Below, one piece after another: positions 25,139 through 34,193 of a stretch of DNA of 64,000 nucleotides. Each line of letters begins with the position of its first letter. Position 1 is the first letter of the stretch. Source of the DNA: Paenibacillus pinihumi DSM 23905 = JCM 16419 (GTDB lineage Bacteria; Bacillota; Bacilli; Paenibacillales; Paenibacillaceae); the NCBI RefSeq assembly GCF_000422505.1, contig NZ_KE383870.1, positions 25,744 through 89,743 on the forward strand, read 5' to 3'. The position numbers and the translations under genes are program-made. The notes under the pieces are model-generated. The model made no database searches. It saw only the letters and a program-made list of their open reading frames with translations, and was not told the DNA's origin.

Positions 25139-25300
25139 TCAGCCCTTGATCCCCGCTGCAGTCAGTATACTTTTCTGTGTTTTAATCGGGAAGCTGTCTC
25201 TTGGATGAGGGACGGTTATTTTTCCAGGCTTATTCGGGTGTTTAAAGAAATGATGACTTCCTTTAACCGCAATTATAAACCATCCGTCTTCTTCTAGTAC
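25139..25300 (-). pseudogene. hicA: HicA-type toxin, 5'-truncated remnant
   Basis: The last 53 codons read as HicA: LEEDGWFIIAVKGSHHFFKH, then PNKPGKITVPHPRDSFPIKT and SILTAAGIKG, with the catalytic His of GSHH retained. The usual first helix (M-x-S-K-E-L-I-K-L) is absent. Upstream the frame runs through unrelated codons to a TAA near 25319-25321 without ATG, GTG or TTG. The 5' end therefore seems to have been replaced, next to an unusual G/C palindrome (25336-25356). The ORF is too short and lacks a start, so an automated gene caller would probably miss it. Confidence 0.8.
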
Positions 25301-25335
25301 AACTTGCCCACAGCACGCCCTCGAAACATGGGGGA

Positions 25336-25356
25336 TTTAGGGGGAACCCCCCTTAA
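25336..25356. repeat. G/C-run palindrome at the hicA truncation
   Basis: TTTAGGGGG-AA-CCCCCCTTAAA forms a strong hairpin. It abuts the lost 5' end of hicA and could be a scar of a mobile element or a terminator. Its origin is unknown. Confidence 0.5.
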
Positions 25357-25386
25357 AAACCGCATTGGTACGTAATTTCAAATAAT

Positions 25387-25413
25387 CTTAGTTTGTTTAA
25401 TAGACAAACTAAG
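25387..25413. promoter_or_regulatory. xyl operator upstream of xylA
   Basis: CTTAGTTTGT-TTAATAG-ACAAACTAAG has perfect 10-bp arms and matches the known Bacillales XylR box. It overlaps the -35 of the predicted xylA promoter. Confidence 0.9.
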
Positions 25414-25430
25414 TTAACCAATGCTACAAT
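25401..25430 (+). promoter_or_regulatory. Predicted xylAB promoter
   Basis: -35 TAGACA (25401-25406, within the operator), 18-bp spacer, -10 TACAAT (25425-25430), 65 bp before the xylA ATG. Repression by steric block is expected. Confidence 0.7.
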
Positions 25431-25494
25431 GATCTCAAACAAAGCAATTCGCTTTTATCATCGATCATATCCATTTAAGGGAGGCTGTTCACAC

Positions 25495-26808
25495 ATGAGT
25501 TATTTCAATGGAATTGGTAAAATTGAATTCGAGGACAAAGGCTCTGATAATCCGCTTGCCTATAAGCATTACAATCCGCAGGAGGTTGTACTTGGCAAAA
25601 CGATGGAGGAGCATCTGCGCTTCGCAGTTGCTTATTGGCATACGTTCACAGCTGATGGTTCCGATCCGTTCGGCGTGGGCACGGCAGTGCGCAGCTGGGA
25701 CCGTCTGAGTGGCATGGATAAAGCCAAGGCGCGTGTAGAAGCCAACTTCGAGCTGCTGGAGAAGCTGGGCGTTCCGTATTACTGCTTCCATGACCGCGAC
25801 ATTGCGCCTGAGGGAGCCACTCTTCAGGAAACGAACAAGAACCTGGATGTTATCGTTGAGCTGCTTAAGCAGGGTATGAAAGAAAGCGGTACCAAACTGC
25901 TGTGGAACACGGCGAATATGTTTACAAATCCCCGTTTTGTACATGGCGCGGGAACTTCTGTGAATGCAGATGTGTACGCTTACGCAGGAGCACAGGTGAA
26001 AAAGGGGCTTGAGGTCGGCAAGGAGCTGGGGGCGGAAAACTATGTATTCTGGGGCGGACGCGAAGGCTACGAAACGCTGTTGAATACCGATATGGCCCTT
26101 GAGCAGGATAATCTGGCCCGTTTGTATCATATGGCTGTGGCGTATGCGAAGGAGATCGGGTTCGACGCCCAATTCCTCATTGAGCCAAAACCGAAGGAGC
26201 CGACGAAGCACCAATATGACTTCGATGCTGCGACAACCATCGCCTTCCTTCAAAAATATGGCCTGCAAGATCATTTCAAGCTCAATCTGGAAGCGAACCA
26301 TGCGACACTCGCCGGACATACATTCGAACATGAAATCCGCGTGGCAGCGATCAACGGCATGCTGGGCTCGCTGGATGCGAACCAGGGTGATCTGCTTATT
26401 GGCTGGGATACGGATGAATTCCCGACCGACCTGTATTCAACAACGTTGACCATGTATGAAATTATTCGCGCGGGCGGCATTGGACGCGGCGGAATCAACT
26501 TTGATGCGAAGGTACGCCGCGGCTCCTTTGAGGATGACGATTTGTTCCTCGGCCATATTGCCGGTATGGACACTTACGCATGGGGGCTGAAAGCGGCCGC
26601 CAAAATGGTCGAGAGCAAATTCTTCGACAACATCCTGAGCCAGCGCTACCGCAGCTTCTCTGAAGGAATCGGGGCGGATGTCGTAGCAGGCAAAGCAACG
26701 TTGAAATCGTTGGAAGAGTACGCTTTGCAAAACAACCCGATCAAAAATGAATCCGGACGCCAGGAGCGCATTAAGCTGATGATTAACGAAATCATCTATA
26801 ACGTCTAA
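25495..26808 (+). CDS. xylA: Xylose isomerase
   Basis: A protein of 437 residues that converts D-xylose to D-xylulose in the cytoplasm with two divalent metals. Motifs: [13 protein letters not shown] with the catalytic His99, [32 protein letters not shown] with metal-binding Glu, and [18 protein letters not shown] ten bases before the ATG at 25495 sets the start; the open frame extends to 25393. It follows a XylR operator and promoter and is 61 bp upstream of xylB in the same operon. The length is that of class II enzymes. Confidence 0.96.
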   Translation: MSYFNGIGKIEFEDKGSDNPLAYKHYNPQEVVLGKTMEEHLRFAVAYWHTFTADGSDPFGVGTAVRSWDRLSGMDKAKARVEANFELLEKLGVPYYCFHDRDIAPEGATLQETNKNLDVIVELLKQGMKESGTKLLWNTANMFTNPRFVHGAGTSVNADVYAYAGAQVKKGLEVGKELGAENYVFWGGREGYETLLNTDMALEQDNLARLYHMAVAYAKEIGFDAQFLIEPKPKEPTKHQYDFDAATTIAFLQKYGLQDHFKLNLEANHATLAGHTFEHEIRVAAINGMLGSLDANQGDLLIGWDTDEFPTDLYSTTLTMYEIIRAGGIGRGGINFDAKVRRGSFEDDDLFLGHIAGMDTYAWGLKAAAKMVESKFFDNILSQRYRSFSEGIGADVVAGKATLKSLEEYALQNNPIKNESGRQERIKLMINEIIYNV

Positions 26809-26869
26809 TTGAACGTCCGGCTTGACCAATTAAGCATGGACAGGATAAGGAGAGGGGCAGGGCGGCTTT

Positions 26870-28366
26870 ATGGGATATGTAATCGGTATTGACCTTGGAA
26901 CCAGCGCAGTCAAAGCACTGCTGGCAGACCGTACAGGCAATGTGAAGGCTGAAGCCTCCCGCTCCTATGAGCTGCTGCATCCCCACTCCGGCTGGAGTGA
27001 GCAGCGGCCGGAGGATTGGGTGGAGCGCACAATCGAAGCGATTGCCGAATTGGCTGGCGGACTGGGCGAGGGAGCCGGTGAGATCGAAGGCATCAGCTTC
27101 TCGGGACAGATGCACGGACTCATCCTCCTGGATGAGTCGGGCCGTCCGGTCCGCAATGCGATTTTGTGGAATGATACCCGAACGACAGAGCAGTGTAGGG
27201 AAATTGAACGGACTGCCGGCAGCAGACTGCTGGAGATTGCCCGCAATCAGGCACTTGAAGGCTTCACACTGCCGAAAATACTATGGGTGAGACAGCATGA
27301 GCCGGAAGTATTCGCACGGGCACATAGCTTCGTGCTGCCCAAAGACTATGTACGCTATCGTTTGACCGGACAGATTCATATGGACTACTCCGATGCGGCT
27401 GGCACGCTGCTGCTGGATGTCGGGGGCAAGCACTGGAGCAGTGAGCTGCTGGGGGCTTTTCAACTTGAAAAGAGCCTGTGTCCGCCGCTGGTGGAATCAC
27501 ATGCCTGTACGGGGACGCTGCTTGCAGAAGTGTCGGAGCGTACCGGGCTGCATCCGGAGACGAAGGTGTTTGCAGGCGGAGCCGACAATGCCTGCGGCGC
27601 AATCGGAGCTGGCATTCTAAGTGAAGGGGTAACGCTTGCCAGCATTGGCACTTCAGGCGTCATCCTTTCCTCTGAGAAGGACAAGGAGATAAATTACGAT
27701 GGCAAGGTCCATTTCTTCAATCACGGAAAAGAGGATGCCTACTATGCGATGGGCGTAACACTCGCAGCAGGCTATTCGCTAAGCTGGTTCAGAAGCACAT
27801 TTGCTCCTGGCGAGTCCTATGACGAGCTGCTGGCTGATGTCGGAGCGGTCCAGCCGGGAGCAGGCGGACTATTGTTCACGCCATATCTTGTTGGAGAGAG
27901 AACACCTCATGCCGATTCAGTTATCCGCGCCAGTTTTATCGGCGTGGACAGCGGCCATAAGCGGGCACATTTTGCCCGGGCGGTTATGGAGGGCATCACA
28001 TTCTCGCTGCATGAATCCGTCGACTTGCTGCGCCGTGCAGGGAAGAAGATTGATCAAGTCATCTCCATTGGAGGCGGTGCGCAAAATCCGGTATGGCTGC
28101 AAATGCAGGCGGATATATTTGGAGCGACTGTCGTCGCGCTGGAGAATGAGCAGGGACCAGGCATGGGAGCAGTAATGCTTGCTGCTTACGGCAGCGGCTG
28201 GTTCGACAGTCTGGAGACCTGTGCAGCACAATTTGTCAAATACGGGGCTGTCTATGAGCCTCAGCCGGAGGCTGCGGAAGTTTATGCGCGTCTGTTCCCG
28301 GTCTATCAGCAGGTTTATTCGCAGACCCGCAGTCTGAATGAGGAGCTTCGTTCATTCCGAAGCTAA
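26870..28366 (+). CDS. xylB: Xylulokinase
   Basis: A FGGY-family kinase of 498 residues that phosphorylates D-xylulose to xylulose 5-phosphate for the pentose phosphate pathway. It starts GYVIGIDLGTSAVKALLADR (ATP-binding phosphate loop). The substrate region is SGQMHGLILLDESGRPVRNA. The catalytic Asp lies in AGGADNACGAIGAG, and the second FGGY signature in VISIGGGAQNPVWLQMQADI. It is co-transcribed with xylA. A terminator follows directly. A xylose transporter is not present in this window. Confidence 0.95.
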   Translation: MGYVIGIDLGTSAVKALLADRTGNVKAEASRSYELLHPHSGWSEQRPEDWVERTIEAIAELAGGLGEGAGEIEGISFSGQMHGLILLDESGRPVRNAILWNDTRTTEQCREIERTAGSRLLEIARNQALEGFTLPKILWVRQHEPEVFARAHSFVLPKDYVRYRLTGQIHMDYSDAAGTLLLDVGGKHWSSELLGAFQLEKSLCPPLVESHACTGTLLAEVSERTGLHPETKVFAGGADNACGAIGAGILSEGVTLASIGTSGVILSSEKDKEINYDGKVHFFNHGKEDAYYAMGVTLAAGYSLSWFRSTFAPGESYDELLADVGAVQPGAGGLLFTPYLVGERTPHADSVIRASFIGVDSGHKRAHFARAVMEGITFSLHESVDLLRRAGKKIDQVISIGGGAQNPVWLQMQADIFGATVVALENEQGPGMGAVMLAAYGSGWFDSLETCAAQFVKYGAVYEPQPEAAEVYARLFPVYQQVYSQTRSLNEELRSFRS

Positions 28367-28387
28367 TATATCATCTGCTTAAAATGA

Positions 28388-28421
28388 ACCGTCCTGTGCG
28401 CCAGCGCCAGGGCGGTTTTTT
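28388..28421 (+). terminator. Terminator of xylAB
   Basis: ACCGTCCTG pairs with CAGGGCGGT, loop about 11 nt, followed by TTTTTT. Confidence 0.85.
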
Positions 28422-28485
28422 GCTGATTAAACCAAGACGAAAGATGAACAGTCCTGGGGATACGACTCTCCCTTGACAAAAATAA

Positions 28486-28518
28486 GAGTGCTTCGCCTTA
28501 TATCTCTGCGAAGTACTC
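28486..28518 (-). terminator. Terminator of the Arc-like/SPFH operon
   Basis: GAGTGCTTCGC pairs with GCGAAGTACTC. On the minus strand it is followed by TTATTTTTGTC. Confidence 0.75.
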
Positions 28519-28535
28519 CCGCCGGTTGATTCGTT

Positions 28536-28718
28536 TTATTCGGACTCGGGCTCTGGTGGAGCCCCTTTCTTCAGTCTTCCTGCCTTGCGGACAGCATCCC
28601 TCAGCAAAAATTCGATATGTGCATTGACGCTGCGAAATTCATCGCCGGCCCACTGTTCAATCGCCCGGTGCAGCTCGGGGTCAAGGCGCAGCGGGAATGA
28701 TTTCTTTTCTTTAGCCAT
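28536..28718 (-). CDS. Arc-like ribbon-helix-helix DNA-binding protein
   Basis: A protein of 60 residues. [20 protein letters not shown] gives the beta strand and first helix, and [18 protein letters not shown] the second helix, of a MetJ/Arc-type dimer. It lies 15 bp downstream of the SPFH gene and GGAAGG eight bases before the ATG supports the start. Small proteins of this type often accompany SPFH genes in Bacillales (recalled, not checked). It probably represses its own operon. It remains intact although the SPFH gene in front is broken. Confidence 0.8.
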   Translation of the reverse strand: MAKEKKSFPLRLDPELHRAIEQWAGDEFRSVNAHIEFLLRDAVRKAGRLKKGAPPEPESE

Positions 28719-28733
28719 GCTGTATGCCTTCCA

Positions 28734-29552
28734 TTAACTATACAGCGTGCCCGTATTGACGACCGGCGTTGTACCCCGTTCGGATACAATGGTCACCATC
28801 AGATTATTGACCATTGCTGCACGACGTTCCCCGTCAAGATCAATTCCTCTTTCCTCCAGCTGGCGCAAAGCGGAGTCCACCATCAAGACGGCACCCTCCA
28901 CAATTTTTTGCCGCGCCGAGACGATAGCCAGAGCCTGCTGACGCTGAAGCATGGCACTTGCGATCTCGGGTGCGTAAGCGAGATGGGTCAGCCGGGTTTC
29001 GATAACGGTGACACCCGCTACACCAAGCCGCTCTTGAAGCTATCCCATTAGCTCTGTTGCAACCTCATCCGAGTTTCCGCGCAAAGATAGGCGGGCATCA
29101 TCCGTATATTGGTCATAAGGATAATGGGCTGCAATATGGCGGATTGCGGTTTCACTCTGGATTTCTACAAAGCGCTCGTATTTATCAACGTCAAAGGTCG
29201 CTTTGGCCGTATCAATCACTCTGAATACGACAACGGCTCCAATCTCTATCGGATTACCTTCAGCATCATTGACCTTCAGTGTATGGCTGCTAAAGTTGCG
29301 GACCTTGAGCGATACCTTTTTCTTTAGAGCAAAAGGTACAGTCATCCAGAAGCCGTCCTTCTTTATTGTGCCTACATAATTCCCAAGAAACGTCAGTACC
29401 TGTGCCTGGTTCGGCTGGACGATCGTCAGGGAGGTGGCAATGACTGCGCTCACCAGAAACAATAAGACGGTACCAATTATGAATTCAACGGGTAAAGCAT
29501 CATTAATCGTATAAATTGCCAGTGTTATGCCCCCGGCCAGAAAGAATAAAGT
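28734..29552 (-). pseudogene. SPFH/band 7 (prohibitin-like) protein with in-frame stop and no start
   Basis: One frame reads through a membrane segment (LALPVE region, then [20 protein letters not shown]), the SPFH fold ([60 protein letters not shown]), and after a TAG at 29037-29039 continues without shift as [20 protein letters not shown], then the C-terminal [20 protein letters not shown]. In the family the stop position is normally Glu, so GAG to TAG is the simplest change. At the 5' side the frame meets TAA at 29553-29555 before any start codon, and the first membrane helix is incomplete. Two independent lesions make it a pseudogene, unless the stop is a sequencing error and a different start is used. 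Confidence 0.8.
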
Positions 29553-29564
29553 TTAGCTAAACTT
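29549..29564. repeat. Perfect 16-bp palindrome at the 5' end of the SPFH pseudogene
   Basis: AAGTTTAGCTAAACTT is perfectly self-complementary. It contains the TAA that closes the SPFH frame and lies 85 bp before ecsA. It may be an operator or a recombination scar. Confidence 0.5.
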
Positions 29565-29648
29565 AAGAAAACATTCCTATGCGGCTGCGTAGTAAAGAGC
29601 ATACGCCTGGAAGAGAAAAGTGAATGGAACAATGAAGGGGTGGGAGTC

Positions 29649-30377
29649 ATGGATATAGAAACGGAATTGGAGCAGGCTCCGGTATTGAAGGTCAATATTC
29701 AGGAAGCAGGCTATGAGCAGGGCAAAGCGATGGTCAGAGATGTGCGGCTTTCGGTAAATGCCGGGCAGTTAATCGGATTGATCGGCCCTAACGGAGCGGG
29801 AAAAAGCACCACCATTAAAACGATATTGGGGCTTACCAACTACAGAATCGGCGAAGTAGAGTTTGGCGGACGCCATAAACGCTATGCCTATGTTCCGGAG
29901 CAGCCGGTGCTCTATGAATTTTTCACGCTATGGGAGCATTTGCGTCTGGCTGCCTCGGCGTTCGGCATGCCGGAGGAAATGTTTGCGCATAAGGCAGAGC
30001 CTTTGCTGGAACGGTTCCGCTTATCAGAAGAGAAGCATCATTACCCTGCCAAATTCTCTAAAGGCATGCAGCAAAAGCTGATGCTTATTATCGGCTTCCT
30101 GCTGGAGCCGGATGTATATATTGTAGATGAGCCTTTTGTCGGTCTCGACCCGCGTGCAACCGGGGATTTTCTGGAGTTGCTGGAGTCCGAGCGGGCCAGG
30201 GGAGCAGGCATATTGATGTGCACGCATGTGTTGGATACGGCGGAGCGAATCTGTCAGGGCTTTACGCTGCTCAACCATGGCAGTGTGGTTGCACAAGGGA
30301 CACTGGATCAGGTACGGGAGCAGGCGGGGCGCAGGGTGGATGCTACCCTGTTTGAATGCTTTCATGCTTTGACATAA
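29649..30377 (+). CDS. ecsA: ABC transporter ATP-binding protein, EcsA-like
   Basis: An ATPase of 242 residues. Walker A is GLIGPNGAGKSTTIKTILGL, the Q-loop region YVPEQPVLYEFFTLWEH, the signature KFSKGMQQKLMLI and Walker B DVYIVDEPFVGLDP. It energises the EcsB permease encoded 15 bp downstream. In B. subtilis EcsAB influences secretion, regulated intramembrane proteolysis through RasP, and competence. ATG 29649 with GGGGTGG ahead is preferred to GTG 29640. Confidence 0.85.
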   Translation: MDIETELEQAPVLKVNIQEAGYEQGKAMVRDVRLSVNAGQLIGLIGPNGAGKSTTIKTILGLTNYRIGEVEFGGRHKRYAYVPEQPVLYEFFTLWEHLRLAASAFGMPEEMFAHKAEPLLERFRLSEEKHHYPAKFSKGMQQKLMLIIGFLLEPDVYIVDEPFVGLDPRATGDFLELLESERARGAGILMCTHVLDTAERICQGFTLLNHGSVVAQGTLDQVREQAGRRVDATLFECFHALT

Positions 30378-30392
30378 GAAGGGGGAGAGAGA

Positions 30393-31616
30393 ATGCTGAC
30401 TCCGCATCGGCTGTTTGTAATCCGGTTGAGGCACTATTTGATCGAACAGTATAAAGTATGGAGGCAGGCTCTGGACTGGACTGTATGGCTGTACCTGCTT
30501 GTGCCGGGCCTGGTAATCGGTATCGGCTTGTACAGGGAGTGGTGGATAGAGATGCCGGGCTGGGCCGTGATGGTCCCATGGACATTGTTTCCGTTGCCGT
30601 TCTTTTTGTATATGAGTATGAGCTCCTTGCGCACATTTACCGAAGAGGCTGACAAGCTGTTCATGCTCCAGCGTCCCCGGTGGCTCCGCTGTCTGTGGAT
30701 TTACGGCATGTTGTATACGGGTGTGAAAGACATGCTCGTATATGCCCTGGGATTTGCAACTATACTTCCTTTCCTGGTTCATATCCTGAATTTGAGCATG
30801 GCTTCTCTGGCCTGGAGCCTCCTTTTTACAGGACTTGTCTCCATCCTGGTCAAGCTGGTCAGCCACCGGATCGTGGCGGGGAGACGCGGCGCAAGGAAAT
30901 GGCTGGCAGCAGCAGCCGTAACTATAGTGTCCGGATTTATCTATATAGCAACACTGATAGCATTTGCTCATGAGCCAATGGCAATAGCTGTGGCGGCCCT
31001 GCTTGTTCTGCCTTCCCTGTTCACGCTGATTTGTTTGCGTCTGGCCTCGGGCGGCAGCTTTGAAACGGATGTTATGGTCGAGCAAAATGCGAGAATGACA
31101 AGCACCAGCCTGCTCATGATCCAGGTTGCAACCCCAAAGCCGGTCGTCCAGCTTAAGCGCCCGCTCTTGTTTCGCCATTCCGGACGGCTGTTCCGCTCTT
31201 CAGACAGCGGGACCATGTTGGCGGAGATGAGAATAAAAGCATTTGTCCGCAATTGGAATGTGTTATTTATCTGGATCGGATTTATGTCCTCTTCAAGCAT
31301 TGCGCTTATTCTGCTTCCCGCGCCGGCAGGATTAATAATGATTGCAGTGTTCATGATGTTTGGTACATACTGGATTTCCTTGCACTGGAAGGTTTGGTTT
31401 GAGGAGCCGTTTGTCCGCCAGTTTGCCTGGACGGAAAAGGAACAGTACCGGGGAAAGGCGATCTCCAGGTTTTGGATGATCGCTCCGCTGGCTGCCGTCT
31501 GGTCGCTGACAGTGGGGTTCATATTATATGGCATCATCGGTTCGGTAGGGATTTTTGCTTTAGTCATTATGCTGTGGTACGGAGGTCATAGAACAGGTAT
31601 GAAAAGGGTAGACTAG
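30393..31616 (+). CDS. ecsB: ABC transporter permease, EcsB-like
   Basis: A membrane protein of 407 residues with about eight to nine hydrophobic helices in two groups (for example WAVMVPWTLFPLPFFLYMSM and LAAVWSLTVGFILYGIIGSV) separated by a cytoplasmic loop rich in charged residues. The N-terminus LFVIRLRHYLIEQYKVWRQA is characteristic of EcsB. It forms a complex with EcsA in the cytoplasmic membrane. The substrate of the family is unresolved. GGGGGAGAG precedes the ATG. The operon seems to be ecsAB alone. Confidence 0.85.
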   Translation: MLTPHRLFVIRLRHYLIEQYKVWRQALDWTVWLYLLVPGLVIGIGLYREWWIEMPGWAVMVPWTLFPLPFFLYMSMSSLRTFTEEADKLFMLQRPRWLRCLWIYGMLYTGVKDMLVYALGFATILPFLVHILNLSMASLAWSLLFTGLVSILVKLVSHRIVAGRRGARKWLAAAAVTIVSGFIYIATLIAFAHEPMAIAVAALLVLPSLFTLICLRLASGGSFETDVMVEQNARMTSTSLLMIQVATPKPVVQLKRPLLFRHSGRLFRSSDSGTMLAEMRIKAFVRNWNVLFIWIGFMSSSSIALILLPAPAGLIMIAVFMMFGTYWISLHWKVWFEEPFVRQFAWTEKEQYRGKAISRFWMIAPLAAVWSLTVGFILYGIIGSVGIFALVIMLWYGGHRTGMKRVD

Positions 31617-31653
31617 CATTTCATGGACATTCGATTTTCGAAAGGAGACAAAG

Positions 31654-31986
31654 ATGCATACTACCCATTGTACCCGATTTGAATTTGCGGACAAGCACAG
31701 TGCAAGTCTTGCCTGGGGGCTTCTGACAGAGCTTGGCTATGCACCCGGGAAAGCCGGGAGCCGCCAGGTTCACATCCAACTCCAGCATGGCGATCTTGTA
31801 TCAGCGCTTGAAATTGTGATGGCTCATGGCGGCCGCTTGATGGAGCAGGAATCAGGGGATGAAGCAGAGCTGGCCGATACAGCTTACGAGCTGGATGTCA
31901 TTCCGATTCCGGCACATATCGTCAATGAAGATTGGATGATTACGGAAGCTGAGCTGTCCAGTCACAGCGGGGAGCTGGAGGTCTGA
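31654..31986 (+). CDS. Hypothetical protein of 110 residues
   Basis: I do not recognise this protein. It has a short N-terminal HTTHCTRFEFADKHSASLAW, a helical segment (LVSALEIVMAHGGRLMEQ) and an acidic C-terminus (YELDVIPIPAHIVNEDWMIT). There are no membrane segments. GAAAGGAG with seven bases to the ATG and codon use like its neighbours support a real gene. It sits between ecsB (37 bp upstream) and the convergent YtfP-like gene (4 bp away). Confidence 0.6.
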   Translation: MHTTHCTRFEFADKHSASLAWGLLTELGYAPGKAGSRQVHIQLQHGDLVSALEIVMAHGGRLMEQESGDEAELADTAYELDVIPIPAHIVNEDWMITEAELSSHSGELEV

Positions 31987-31990
31987 GTAA

Positions 31991-33262
31991 TCAGACCCCG
32001 CTCCTGGCATAATGTGCGGCACTCATGCCGGCAGTGTATCCCGTTGAGAATGCGGCTGTAATGTTATAGCCTCCGGTGTAGCCGTGTATATCCAGAATTT
32101 CCCCGCAGAAATAAAGACCGCCTGCAAGTTTGGAGCCCATTGTCTTCGGATCAAGCTCTTTCAGATGGACTCCGCCCCCTGTAACAAAGGCATCCTCTAT
32201 CGACAACGTACCGTATACCCGAACAGGAAAATGCTTGACCAGCCCGGCGAGCTCCATCCATTGCTGCTTGGGCAGATTATCATAAGTCAATTGCTCGTCC
32301 AGTTCTGCCTTGGCCAGCAACAGCGGAATCATTCGCTCCGGCAAGTAGCCCTTCAGCACGTTCTTCACTGCTTTTTTCGGCTCGTTGCTTGCCAATGCCA
32401 TTGTCTCCTGATAGACTTCTTCCTTTGTTTTGTCCGGGAGCAGATCAATGGCAACCACCACATTTTTCTCCCCGGACTGCTTCAGACCCTTCACCACAAA
32501 TTGGCTGCATCGCAGCGCAATCGGGCCGGACAGGCCGAAATGGGTGAACAGCATATCACCCTGATGTGTAATCACCTTTTTCCCCTTGGCATTCCACACA
32601 GACAGACTGACATCCCGCAGGGACAGCCCCTGCAGCTCTTTGGTCTGGATAAATGGCTCGTTCGAGGTTAGAGGCACTTCGGTAGGAAACAGCTCTGTAA
32701 TGGTGTGGCCTCCAAGCTCGGCCCAAGCATAACCGTCTCCGGTGGATCCCGTCTGGGGAACGGATTTGCCGCCTGAGGCAATGATAACGCATTTGCAGGA
32801 GCAGACTTGCCCTGATTTGAGCCGGATCCCGCTGACTGCACCATCTTTATAAAGCACGGTATCAACGGGGGATTTGACCCAAATGTCGACATCCTGTTTC
32901 TTGACCTGACCGATCAGGGCATCGACGACCGTTTTCGCTTTGTCGGATACCGGGAACATGCGTCCATTGTCCTCTTCCTTGAGCCGGATGCCGAGTCCCT
33001 CGAAGAAACGGATAATATCCTGATTGTTGAAATTTGCGAGTGAACTGTGCAGAAACCGACCGTTACCGGGAATATGTTTAATTAATTCGTCAATATCCTT
33101 GGCATTTGTCACATTGCACCGTCCGCCGCCGGAGATGCCCAGCTTGCGTCCGAGCTTGTCCCCCTTGTCGACCAGCAGCGTCCTGGCCCCGTGCTTGCTT
33201 GCGGCGATCGCGCTCATTAACCCTGACGGGCCGCCGCCGATAATAATGACATCGTAGTTCAT
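31991..33262 (-). CDS. YtfP/HI0933-family FAD-dependent oxidoreductase
   Basis: A flavoprotein of 423 residues. The N-terminal dinucleotide fold is [20 protein letters not shown], followed by the family-typical [18 protein letters not shown]. The middle has [20 protein letters not shown], and the C-terminal FAD contact is [20 protein letters not shown]. Family members bind FAD and NAD(P)H; the physiological substrate is unknown, with proposals around tRNA or cofactor modification. AAAGG eight bases ahead of the ATG. It ends nearly against the hypothetical gene on the other strand without a clear terminator. Confidence 0.88.
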   Translation of the reverse strand: MNYDVIIIGGGPSGLMSAIAASKHGARTLLVDKGDKLGRKLGISGGGRCNVTNAKDIDELIKHIPGNGRFLHSSLANFNNQDIIRFFEGLGIRLKEEDNGRMFPVSDKAKTVVDALIGQVKKQDVDIWVKSPVDTVLYKDGAVSGIRLKSGQVCSCKCVIIASGGKSVPQTGSTGDGYAWAELGGHTITELFPTEVPLTSNEPFIQTKELQGLSLRDVSLSVWNAKGKKVITHQGDMLFTHFGLSGPIALRCSQFVVKGLKQSGEKNVVVAIDLLPDKTKEEVYQETMALASNEPKKAVKNVLKGYLPERMIPLLLAKAELDEQLTYDNLPKQQWMELAGLVKHFPVRVYGTLSIEDAFVTGGGVHLKELDPKTMGSKLAGGLYFCGEILDIHGYTGGYNITAAFSTGYTAGMSAAHYARSGV

Positions 33263-33435
33263 GGAAGTAACCTTTGCCTTTCCAAAGTTTCATTCATTCT
33301 CTAGTTTACACCGCCTGTCATTCGTGGTAAACGTTAAGTATGGTTTGCGGGAACGTGAATAAAAGCCGGGACCGCAAGTGCCGGGCATGGTGAAAGGCAA
33401 TTCTTGCAGCTTGAGAAGAACAGGGGGATGGAAGC

Positions 33436-34176
33436 TTGAACGATATAAGGCTGCTTTTATTTGATCTGGATGATACGCTGCTATATTTTGAAGACTATTG
33501 GGAAAAGAGCCTGTACGAGTCATTTGAGACTTTTCCATTAACCCGTGATATTGGCATGGACCGGCTGTTTCCGGTATTTCTGGAGCATGATGCGCAACTG
33601 CATGAAAAATGGCTGGATGGAACCATCGACGGAAGGGAATTCAGAAATTTACGTTTCATTTATACACTCGCGGATTTCGGCATGGATGTTGGAGCAGAAG
33701 AAGCGGAATCATTTGAACAGTGGTTTCGGACAGTCCGTGCAGCATATATTCCTCATGACACCGCACTTGTGGAGCAGTTGAATGGTTGGGCGGGGCGCTA
33801 CAAAGTCGGCATTCTGACCAATGGGACGACAAATGATCAATTCGACAAGCTGCGGCGGATGGGGCTGGATAAATTGTTTACAAAAGAGAATGTGTTTATC
33901 TCTGATCAAATCGGATTCGCCAAGCCGAACAAGGAAGCTTACCTGTATGCCGCCTCGGCAATGGGCTGTACAGCAGAGGAGACCTTGTTCATCGGAGATT
34001 CCTGGATTAATGATGTTACCGGACCGATTCAGGCGGGCATGAGGGCGATCTGGCTCAACAAGGCCAGGCGGGAGCTGCCCTTGGCTCCGGTGCCGACAGC
34101 AGTCATCCATCAGCTCGATGAGCTGTCAGCCTGCATTTCATGTAAAATGGACGCAACGACAAACGCTAACGATTGA
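33436..34176 (+). CDS. HAD-family hydrolase (YjjG/YfnB type)
   Basis: A protein of 246 residues. HAD motif I is LLLFDLDDTLLYFED (two catalytic Asp), motif II LTNGTTNDQFDKL, motif III Lys in GFAKPNKEAYLYA, and motif IV FIGDSWINDVTG. The cap of four to five helices is subfamily I. It resembles the YjjG/YfnB group of 5'-nucleotidases and noncanonical nucleotide phosphatases. It starts at TTG 33436 with GGGGGATGG upstream. Its stop overlaps the region of the next gene's ribosome site, so the two are co-translated. Confidence 0.85.
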   Translation: MNDIRLLLFDLDDTLLYFEDYWEKSLYESFETFPLTRDIGMDRLFPVFLEHDAQLHEKWLDGTIDGREFRNLRFIYTLADFGMDVGAEEAESFEQWFRTVRAAYIPHDTALVEQLNGWAGRYKVGILTNGTTNDQFDKLRRMGLDKLFTKENVFISDQIGFAKPNKEAYLYAASAMGCTAEETLFIGDSWINDVTGPIQAGMRAIWLNKARRELPLAPVPTAVIHQLDELSACISCKMDATTNAND

Positions 34177-34193
34177 CGGAGGTGAATGACCCC

